A DNA stretch of 64,000 bases from Corbicula japonica. Its lineage: Eukaryota; Mollusca; Bivalvia; Venerida; Cyrenidae. Under the pieces are notes generated by a model, which saw only the letters and a list, made by a program, of their open reading frames with translations, was not told where the DNA came from and ran no database searches. Both the position numbers and the translations under genes were made by a program. The stretch lies in assembly GCA_038501625.1 (NCBI GenBank), contig JAZAYU010000012.1:11095338-11159337 (forward strand), in the 5' to 3' direction. Below, in pieces: positions 27,101 to 39,100 of this stretch; position 1 is the first letter of the stretch; each line of letters starts with the position of its first letter.

Positions 27101-30100
27101 TATCATGTGGGAGAACAGTGTAGATCCAGATCAGCCAACAAAACTGTGCTATCTGATCAGGATTAACACTGTTCGCTTTTTTGATTCTTTAGGTTAAGGG
27201 TAAACAGTACAGATCCTGATCAGACCGCAGGGATATGCTGGCTGCAAAAAATGTGCATGAAGTAAAAGATTGAAAGTCTTGAAGTGCTTCCAAATTTTTG
27301 AGATCACCTATGCAGTTTTAAGGTAATTTTTCAGTTTGGAGAGATTTTGATATTATGTCTGAAATTCAAAGTCTTAACCCTTCAATCCACGTATACAGGT
27401 TTTATCGGGTGTATGGACAGTGTAGATCCAGATCAGCTAGCCCATCTACACTGGTAGCTTCTTTTTTTAGTTAACAATAGGAAAACAAATCTAAAAGGGA
27501 ACATGGCTCATCTCTAAAAGGGAACATGGATTATCTGGATTTACACCATTTGCCTATACCATTAAAGTTGTATCTGATGAAGTAATGGCTCAACCCTTTC
27601 CTTGATATACATGCATTTTTACGCATGTGCAACCAGTGTAGATCCAGATCAGCCAGCACATCCACGCTGTCTGATTGGGATCAGCACTGGTCGCATTTTA
27701 GTCAGAAACAACCTAATGAATCAAAACGATATGCCGGCTGATCTGGATCTAAACTGTTCACCCTAGCAATAAAGGTGTATCTATACATGAAAGGGTTAAA
27801 AAGCTTGAGAGTTTACAAAATTTCCTCTGCAGTTCAAAGTTCTGAATGTACTAAAGAGTTTACAAGATTACATCTGAGTTCAAAGTTTTCATGTGTTGGA
27901 GTGCTAATGAGATCACATAAGCAGTGTGGAATTTTGGAAGTGTTTGAGACCTCATGGGCAGTTTAATGTTTTACAAGTTTATGAGCAAACAAATTACAAA
28001 GTAGTCAAGAATTTTAAAAGTGCCGGAGACTATGTAATCAAAAGACTGTGCTTTTAAAGTTTTACTGTACAAGGCGGGTGGTCCAGTGGTAACGCGCCTA
28101 TCTAGCAATCCGGTGGTTGTGAGTTGGAAACCCGAACGCGGCACTGGAAATTTCTGAAATAAGTCTGAGTATTTCCCACCCAACTAAGTACTGGTTCACT
28201 CCCAGGAAATAGGATTTCAGTGCGTGTAAAAGAACCAGGGTGTCTCTTTGGAAAGAGCTAGGGTATCGCATACGGATTCCCTGTATCTACAAATCTATCT
28301 GTATATGTATATGCACCTGTCAAATGTAATTGTATATATGCGTAAATACTCAGTGGTTGGTGGTGTTGATGCATGCGTAAATACTCGCTGGTGGTGTTGA
28401 TGTAAAACCTAATAGTGAGGATATAAAAATGATGGTGTTGGTAACAAACTACGCTGTGTGCAGCAGTTCTCCTTTTAAGGAGGTAAAGATATAAAGATAA
28501 GATAGCTTACATAATTAAATGTGCAGTTTTAAGTTTTAACAATCCTCTAGACCTTACAAGATGACAGGTGCAGTTGGAAGATTTAAAAATCATCAAGACG
28601 TTACAGATTACAGTATTCAGTGCTCTGAGAATATATGTGCAGTTTACTGTAGAATCGGTTTTATTCGTGTTAGTTTTATTATCGCTAATATTCGCGAATT
28701 GCTTACCCCGCGAATTCATAAATACCGCAAATATAATTATGATGAGTTTCCATGTATCTGATAATACCTTTACCCAAAAATAAGCAACTAAAAATAGAAC
28801 TATACATTTATTTGATTTAATCATTTAAAAGATTTGGCAAAACACGTAAAAGACTGACGATGTCGCGAATTCATAAAAACGTGAATAAGGAAAATAACTG
28901 ATTTTTTTACAATAATCGCGAAAATTTGACATCGCGAAATTAAAGCGTTTTACAGTAGGTTATGAAACATTTTAGATGTATCCAAATGTTGTCAAACCCT
29001 TAAGAATGCAATGAAAAATCAATACTATCTTTAATTAAAGACAAACACTAAATTTCCTAAAGCAACTTTGAAAAAAAATTTACCTTTCCTGAACAAAATC
29101 CATCCCCCTCCTCCAAAAACCACCAACCCCCTCCCACAATAACAAACATTTTGCTTTCAAAAGATAAGATTCTTCCGTAACATACAAACTTACTAGAAAA
29201 TCGGACAATATTGAATTTTTCCGAATTAGCTTTGTCCATCCTGACTTCGAGTTTACGTGTCCTTGAGATATTCAGGTTGATGTACTCCAGATTAAGGCTG
29301 AGAGAATCTTTTCTGTTAATGTCTCCGAGAACTGTCTGCTCATCTATACTTCCTAGATAAAGAGAAATAAAACAATTTTACTCATGATATCTTCTACAAA
29401 ATGCAAACCTTTGCACGCAATTTTACCCTTTCTTTCATACAAATACGGAAATGGTGAAGGTGAACACTGTAGATCCAGATCAGCCAACTCATCCATGCCA
29501 TCTGATCACTATCTACACTGTTTGCTTTTGATTTACTGTATAGCGCTTCATATTTGTGGTATCAAATTTTGTTGTATTTTAAAGTGTTTTATATTGGAGG
29601 GGTCATATATTGGCGCTCCCAAGCCAGACCACCAAAATAAAACCCTTGATGAAAAATGGCGGAAATTGGACAATGGCAAAAAGGTAAACGTCGCAGTTAT
29701 TCTATTGTTAAATTTTAAGTGTGCAAACATTATCGCAGCAACCTAATACAGTACTCGAATGCTTTGTTTGATATTCCAATCATAATCCTTTTGTTGAGGC
29801 ATTATAAGTTTACCTACTTGTTCGATTTAATATTATTTAATTATTTTAAAGCGGGTTTCTATGACATATTAAACAAACTCGATTTAAAAATACTGCATTT
29901 ACAAAAGCTTTAACTCCATAATGCTTATTTTTTTCGGATTCAAAACAAGTGCCGCTAAAAGGAATGGAAGATAAGCGTCAAATAACACTCCTTCTGGCTA
30001 TTTCTTAAGAAAATAAATAACACATTCATGCACTCTTGTTTCGTGTTGTTTAAGTTTTTATTCAGGTTTCAAATAATAAACATAATTTAGAAACATGCAA

Positions 30101-33100
30101 CAATCGTTCTTCATCAAGGAAGGAAACTGCGACAAAATAAGTACTAGTATAGCATAGTTATGTACCTTCCAGATATTAAATTGGCGTTGTTTTTTTTTAA
30201 ATTGACGGGGATTTTTATTGGCGGTGTTTTATATTGGCACAACTGACCCTGACTGCTAATATAGCCAAAATTAAACCCCTGCCAATATTAGTACAGTATA
30301 AGGTGACCAAAAAGCGAACAGTGCGAATCTTAATCAGACAACACGGACATGCCAGCTGAGGTATATATTTAAAGTTTAATGAAGAAATATTAAGAATGTG
30401 CAATGTTAACTAAATTTAAGTAATCACTTTGTACTGCCTTTTTCTTAGCTATACCAAAATCATTCCACAGCATATTTACCCATGACTCTAGGAGAACTCT
30501 GCGCTCCAGCTTTCCTCTGTCCGCCACCATAGGGATGAAATATGTACAGGGAGAAATCTGACAAGCACCCTGTCACACTGAGGCCACCTGAGGATGTCAA
30601 AACCCCCAACTCGGAAGTTGTGCTTGTTGTCCGAGTTTTGGACTCTTTTCCGCCACTGAAGTTGCGCTCTCGTCTCGTCTTGGAAACTAATTTGGAGAAA
30701 CACAATTTTTTATTATTATGCAAAGTTTAGTTAACAATAATTCTTCTGCAGCAAGGTTTGTATCTTTTACTTAACCACTTACTCCATGGGATATGGCTTT
30801 TACACCATGGGCAAACAGTACAGATGTGCCAGCTGATCTAGATCTTCATAATTTGCCCATGGATAACAGCCATATCACAAAGAATAAAGGGTTGAAATTC
30901 AGAGAAAACATTTCAATAATAAGCCTTAAAAAACAAAACTAGTTTATCTTATATGGAAAATTGCAGGAGATCAATCAGTTTGTAACAACACCCATGAATT
31001 GAATTCCAAAATGTTTAGTTTGGTTTAAACTTATTTACTTTAAAGAACATTGCTTTAGTCGACGTTTTATCAAGGTGGCCTTTATTCACGGATGGTTTCG
31101 TGAGAGGTTTTACTGTAAGTATTTTACTTACACTTAGACTTGATAGGGGATGCCTCTTCACCAGCAGCTGCACTAGCCTCTACATCAGACCTCTTTGTGG
31201 AAAACACAAACTCCAAGGAAGGTACCTAAACAATGATTACAAAGAATTACTGAGATTATAGCGCATTGCATAGCTGTATATTGGTTGTGGTTCTGTGTGC
31301 ACCTGGTAGAGATGGGTGAGAATTACAAAATTATCTCTGACAACATGAAAACTAGAATTTGGTGTTCCACAGTACACATGCGTCACTCAAAGTTGCATTT
31401 GAGTGGGGCATAACTCAAACAAAAGTGAAACAGGAGTTATTATTCTTGTTGTCACTATTGGTTTTGTTCATGCAGATGATATATTGGAAGTATTAAGTGT
31501 ATAGTACAAAAACTTTTAAAGTTATAGACAACATTAAGTTTCAGATTAAAGTTGGTAGACTACTGGACATTGCAGCGTCTGGACAATAGGATCCCTATGT
31601 GTCCATCTGCTATTGCAAGTGAAACAAAAACACATTACTGCAATCACTTCACACTTCACACACGACTATTTTTTATTTTTCTTGTAAAAGTAATATGATT
31701 TGTTTGCTTGCAAATTACAATAACTAAGCTTGATCTCAAAACCTAAAAAAAGCAGTCACACACAGGAAGATGAAAATATGGTGAATTTAACTGTATTTAA
31801 TGGCATACAATGAGTTTTGTGAGAAGATTGATCCTAAAACTGGAGTCCTGAAGATAGAATAGATGAAAGCAACCATACAGGAAAAATAAAATATTGCAGG
31901 CTCTGTTTAAGCCTGTATAGGACAGTAACAGAAATGCTTATTACTCCCCACGCTGGCTAGCCTCAACTCAATATTTATACAAGTAAACAGTACAATTTAG
32001 ATAGATCCCAAATGATGGTATGCATATGATGGTGAAACATGTCTACTTTATCATACATGTACCTGCAAGAGACATTCTACACGAGACTCTGGCAGACAGT
32101 TAAAGCGTATAATTGACGGTTCCACACAGATGAACACAATCACGTCAACAGGAAAGGAGCCAAGGAATGTCGGACCTGATATTGATGTATATGAGGAATT
32201 CAGATCTGCATCCATTATACTGTCCTTTACTATTTGTTGCTCCGCTGTGAAGAAAATCAGATCAAGGGGAATTAATACAATTAAATCAATGATTTTGGTG
32301 TGCTTTTAAAAAAGAATTGCAAATTTATTTTAACACTAACCCTTTACTGCAGGGTATATGGCTGTTATCTATGGGCAAACAATGTAGATCCAGATCAGCC
32401 TGCACATCTGTGCTATGTAATAAGGATCTTCATGGTTCACATTTACATTCATTGAGATCTGACCAGTGTAAATCCAGATCTGATGGCATGAATGTTAAGT
32501 TTTGTGACAAACAAATGGATGAAAAAATTGATCAACATGTATTGCTTTTTCTTCAAAAGGGTAAAACAAAAAATGGTGACAAAATAAAACGAACTTAATT
32601 AGCTGCTGGATCCAGTATGTAAAGTTAACTTAAAAGTTCTGAAACAAATATCTTGAATTTCTTCAAAACATTGCTGAGTACACATTATTCCTGACAAGTA
32701 TTCAGAGGTATTATTTTATTTTTCCCTCGTTTATAGTTCGTGAATTTCTTATTATGTCCAAGGTGCGATTTAAACCCCAGAGAAAGAAAACCACACTACT
32801 AAGTGTTTTATAGGAATAATACTTTTGCTTGAAATTATGCCAGTCCAAATACATGTATGTCATTTGCAGCTTTTGTGTGAAAATTTGTCCATTTGTGAAA
32901 TTAAATGAAACCTTATACTGGGTTCTATCTTGATGTCATTATATGGTATACATACCTTTCTTTACTTGCGATGTAATGGATAAAGGTATTGGCTCTAGGG
33001 CTTGCTCCAGATAGTCCAGCAAACAAGGGCTTATAACCATTTCCTGGAAGAAAAATCACCAATTAGTGACATTTACCACAGGCTAACTATGCCATATAAT

Positions 33101-36100
33101 GAACTAAAATTATGGGGCAGGGTGACACTATAATTTCCAATATCTAGCAAAAGCAATGCAAATCTGTTAAGGAACTCTCTAGGTTCTGTATTGATTGTCA
33201 CATATTAGATTGCGTAACAATATCTCCAGAAGAAAGTGTGAAATAGATTTTAATGGTGAATATATATTTCAAGTTGAAAATACAAAAATCACTTACTTCT
33301 GGCAGAGACTGTAGTGACAGCCAGGCATACAGACTGGCTTTCTTGACTCCCTGGCGCAGTCTGGCTGTTAAACTACTTGTGGATTCATCCAGTCTGGTTG
33401 TAGAATCCAGATTCTCCGGTCCTATATCTACAGACAGTGTACTTGATGGGGAGCTCCAGTGATCTGTCTTTGAGTTGTAATGCACCTAAAATAAAGAGTC
33501 AAATAAAACAACAAGCCACATAACAATGTAACATTGCACTGAAGCAGAGGGTTCGACATTGACCATGCCGGTTAAAATTGTTCAATTAAATTCAGAATAC
33601 TTATAAGTAAAAATAGAATATCGTAAAATGCTTCACATTTTTCATAGATGTCATAGAAATAGATTTATTGAACTTAAGAGAATACCAATAAGTGATAAAA
33701 ATGTATGGACATTTTTGAGTTGTTTTAGTCAAGAACAGGCACATACTGTTTTTGCACTAAGGTGATACATGTATAAGATCTTAGCAATAACACGGGATCA
33801 ACTTTTTTTAAATTCAGGCTTAATTTCCCTTGCAGGGGTGGATACAGAGGGGGTTCAGTGGGGTTGTTCAAACACCCTTTGTAGGCAACAATATTTAACT
33901 TCCATGGAAGAAAAATTGAAAATTATCATGATGATGTTACTAACCTAGAACTGCCCCAAACAATTCCCCTTTCTGGAAATCTTGCATTCAACACAATCTT
34001 GTTTAATACATACTCATACACATACTTTTACTCCCAGGAAAAAAAGAGTTTTCTTTATTCCAGCCAGCCACCCTGCTGTGTTTAAATCATACTCACCTAA
34101 CCATCTATTTTATTCAAGGCATCCAACCACCCTGCCAAAGTTTATACATACCAAGAAAAAGAAGACAATTTTCTCTATTCCAGGCAGCCATGTTTCAAAC
34201 ATACTCACCGTAACATCAAATTACATAGTCAACGTAAGATTCACCCCTGGGAAAAAGAAGATATTTTTATCCAGGCAGCTAGATTATCCAGCCACACAGG
34301 CATGTTTAATAAATACTCACTTTAACATCCACCCCTGGGAGGAAGAAGACAGTCTTCTCTATTGCAGGCACCTGGGGAGCTGGCTGTTTCTTAGTGCTTT
34401 GCAGGACTGGTGCTGAAGTTTGCTTCTTTAGCTTAGTCTTGGAGTTCAGGAAAACTAAATTATCACCATTAGATGGGGTCTTCTCTCTCTTATTTCTGCA
34501 ATAAAAAACAAGAGCAAGTCAACATAGTGTGACAAAAGTCCCCAATTTCTGGTCAATGACTGGGGCTTAATTACCAACCAAAAATAATAATAATTAATAA
34601 ACAATACATTATTTGAAAACATTTATGAACACTAGACTGTGTCTGGGAGACACTAATGTGCCTCCACTGCTACAACAACATTTGTAACAAAGGGCCATAA
34701 CAATGGTCAAAATGATCACAGGTATAAATCTTTTCTTTATGATCATCTGCACATCCTGCTTCATCATCTGTGCAAGTTCGAAAGAAATCCACCTGACAGT
34801 TAATAATGAGTTGATGACACAAGATTTGGGGGACATACGGACAGACAGCTGGACATATGTACGGATGAGTGCAACTCTATATGCCTCCCACTTTGTGGGG
34901 GCATAAAAACATGACTTTCCATTCAAAGCTTATGTCTGAAAATAACATTAAAACTCAAACTACCAATAAAGGTGAATGACATCCACCTGGGTGTTTGATA
35001 CTTGAACTGGTAATGCTTACAATAAATGGCATTAGGTAACAATGGACACATGTAACAGTGACCTTAACCTTGACCCCACCAACCCTTTTTTCAATCCAAA
35101 GCATTGTCTTACAGGCAACAACATTTGTACAACAAGTGTCATAAAAATATCTATTTCCCTACGTAAGTTATTGAGCATTAACAATTTTCTATATTGAGTA
35201 ACAGTGACCTAGACCTTCCATGTGTTGTCTTCACAGATGCTACCTATACAGCAACTTTCATCAAAATATCTCACTCCTTATTTAAGTTACTAAGCAAAAA
35301 CATTGATTTTAATTTAGTAACTGTGACCTTGAGCCCTCTGGCCCCAGTCAAACTTTCCATGTATATTTTGATGTTACACCACACAAGACTTGTTTAAATC
35401 TGTGAAATATTCCATGATATCATCTGGAATTTTTTTTTCTATTTTTATTAACAGTGACCTTGACATTGACCTCACCAGCTCCAAAGTGGGATTTAACCTG
35501 TATCTTGTGATGTTACACTTGCCTACCAAAGTTTGTTTAAATCTGTGAACACTTTCATGAGTTATTGTTTGGAAACCATAAAACACGCAGACTGACAGAC
35601 AGACAGGCCAACGGACCAACAAGCTCACTCCTTCATTTGTGGGGGTAAAAATATGTTACCTTCCAATATTTGTTCAACAATCTGCCATGTTTGAAAATTT
35701 AATGAAAAATCATAGGGGGTTGAGCGGGGCGGGGGTTAGGACCTCAAATTTGTCACAAACATGATAAAACTCATATATATGGAGTAAAGGAAGGTTATGA
35801 CAGTTTTTTTAATGTTTCACTTATGAAGCCTGATTTATTATCGTAAAAAAAAACTTGAAGAGGAACAATGAATCTAAATACAGTGCACATAAAATCAAAC
35901 CTTTTACTTTCTTCCTCCTTATCTTTAGGATGTAGCACACATTTACCACTGTCAATAGACACCTTAACGTCGAGTTCAAAGTCCACATTAGGCTCAATCA
36001 TGGTCTTGGAACCCCCACTTCCAATACTTGGATTCGAGGTGCCAACTCTTTCTGCCTCAGTCACTGAGCTGGTTTCAGCACTGAAATCAATTTTGTATAT

Positions 36101-39100
36101 AAGTTAAATTCAAACTACAGTAAAGTTTTTAACTATTGTTGACATTAATTTAATTTGAAACTATAATGTGTCATCGGACACTGATGCCCCCACTGCTTCA
36201 ACAAAATTTGTAACAACAAAGGGCCATAACTCTGGTAAAAATGTTTCAAGGAAATAATCATTTTTTTATGATCATCTACACATCCTGCTTGATCATCTGT
36301 GCAAGTTTAAAAGAAATTAGCCTGATAGTTTAGAAGGAGTTGATGCCACAAGATTTGAGGACGGACAGACGGATGAGTTCAACTCTATCCCACTTCGTGA
36401 GGTCATAAAAAGGGAATTCTGCAAAAACAGTGAAAACAAGAGCTATCACTGAAGGTGATTAATACCCCCGCAATACTGCTTTGTCAGAGTATACAGAAAT
36501 AATGTTCGCATCTTTTTAAAATGCAACACAAATTGTGCATGTATGTTATCTATCTGTAAAAATCTAAGTATTCGGTGAACAGGAAGTAGATGAGCAAGGA
36601 GCATAAAATCGCTTTACACCATATGGGATTACAGGATAAAGCATAATGCAAAATATCAGGCTGCTGCATGTTGTAGTTGCTTAGAAAACTGTGATGGAAA
36701 TTGTGCATGTATGTCAACTATGTGCACAAATCTAAGTATTCAGTAAACAGGAAGTAGATGAGCAAGGAGCATAAAATCGCTTTACACCATATGGGAGTAC
36801 AGGATAAAGCATTAGGCAAAATATCAGGCTGCTGCATGTTATAGTTGTTAGAAAACTGCGATGGAAATTGTGCATGTATGTCAACTATGTGCACAAATCT
36901 AAGTATTTGGTAAACAGGAAGTAGATGAGCAAGGAGCATAAAATCGCTTTACACCATATGGGACTATAGGATAAAGCATTATGCAAAATATCAGGCTGCT
37001 GCATGTTATAGTTGCTTAGAAAACTGCGACGGAAATTGTGCATGTATGTCAACTATGTGTACAAATCTAAGTAATTGGTGAACAGGAAGTAGATGAGCAA
37101 GGAGCATGAAATTGCTTTACACCATATGGGACTATAGGATAAAGCAATATGCATAATATCAGGCTGCTAAATGTTATAGTTGCTTAGAAAACTGTGACGG
37201 AAAATTAACATGCCCTTTGGTTGATGTAATACACCTTTATAGTAACAAAACCTAAAATATTCGGCAAACAGGAAGTAGATAAGCAAGGAGCATGAAATTG
37301 CTTTACACCATATGGGACTATAGGATAAAGCAATATGCATAATATCAGGCTGCTGCATGTTATAGTTGTTTAGAAAACTGCGACGGAAAATTAACATGCC
37401 TTTTGGTCTATCTAATGCACCTTCACAGTAACAAAATCTAAAAATATGCGGCAAACAGGAAGTAGATGAGCAAGGAGCATGAAATTGCTTAACACCATAT
37501 GGGACTATAGGATAAAGCAATATGCATAATATCAGGCTGCTGCATGTTATAGTTGTTTAGAAAACTGCGACGGAAAATTAACATGCCTTTTGGTCTATCT
37601 AATGCACCTTCACAGTAACAAAATCTAAAAATATGCGGCAAACAGGAAGTAGATGAGCAAGGAGCATGAAATTGCTTTACACCACATGGGACTATAGGAT
37701 TAAGCAATATACAAAATATCAGGCTGCTGCATGTTATAGTTGCTGAGAAAACTGTGACAGAAATTTTGTTACGGACGGACGGACAGACGGAAGGACGGAC
37801 AAGGGTAAAACAGTATACCCCCCTCTTCTTCGAAGCGGGGGTATAATTAAAAGAGTATTTCAGTTTCTATATAATTAACTAATTTCAAATTTACTAAAAA
37901 AACATTGTAAAACACTGGAAACTATAAAATAAAATATTCCTCCACAAGTAAAATTCATGTTGCAACACTCATCCCACATGAAAGAAGAAAGGAAGCCTCA
38001 CCACTCTGCACCAAACACTTCTGTATGTATGTGCTCATCACTCTCTGAGCTCTCTGACGAGCTCATTAACTCGGACGTGTCAGAGCTTGACGATGAGGCA
38101 TATTCATGTGTGATCCTCGGTACAGCAAGGCTCTGGGCTCTTTTAGTACGTGACGTGACTGACCCAACCCTATGCACAGGAGTGTCTTCTGGGGTTCTGC
38201 AATAATATATTGTCGTATCATTTAATTTTCGTTGGCTGACTTTTAGCAGATGCTACAAATTACATTTTCATGTGTATATAAACTTGTGCTGTTTTATTAT
38301 TCTTTCATTATTAAACCTTCTAAATAATGATGATAATGATACTACATTGAACAACCTATTTAGATTACTTTCTTTTTAAAACATTAGCCTGTCTATGACC
38401 TCGATAGCACTTGAGGCACGCCACGGGAAAAGGTACCTTTGGGCAGTTGACGTCAATCCTTGAAACGACGTCATAAAGTTGAGCAGACGACATTAATTAT
38501 TATGCATTACGCGGTAAAAATTCCATTTTATTGTCAAAATGTGTAACAAAATCACTGTTTTGTTATAAGAAAATAATAGAAATTCGAAAGTTCTTTTTAA
38601 ATATAGTAACAACAAAAATGACACAAAAATGACCCGAAGGTACATTTTCCCGTGGCGTGCCTCACTTATAAATGTTTAGATCTGGTATATATAATCATTT
38701 TCACTACAGTGGAACCCATAAAGACCACCCGAAAATAATCAATACAATTTATACGACCATTAGTTCAATATCCATTTTTAACAATTTTGCACAAATTCCT
38801 GCCCTAGAAGCAATTATGTCCAGTCAAGGGGTGGTTTCTTGCTCTTGCAAGGAGTTCATCCAAAAGTGAATGCTTTCTGTCTCAGTTTGTACTTTCTCTC
38901 ACAATATTTCAAGCTTTAAGTCATGTCATTGTAGGAAACATAAGCTTAAAGTGTTCAATACTACATAATAGTCAAATCTGTCTTCACAGATCACTCTGGA
39001 GAAAACCCAAAAGCAGTCTTTGAAATGATATTGCCTCTACCTGGGAGCAAACCCGCACTGTCACAGCGACAGCGCCTAGCCCTGCAATTCCGACGAGGCA

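Noticed and set aside
28071..28150. Functional tRNA gene on the plus strand
   Set aside because: The B box deviates and a SINE body and tail follow.
35886..35900. GTAAAA as the donor of exon x23
   Set aside because: It would leave one nucleotide and break the frame with x24; GTTTGA four codon-bases later keeps it.
37167..37707. Minus-strand open frames with repeated SCLPHIFRFCYCEGAL
   Set aside because: Translation of the 186-bp tandem core of a composite element, not a gene.
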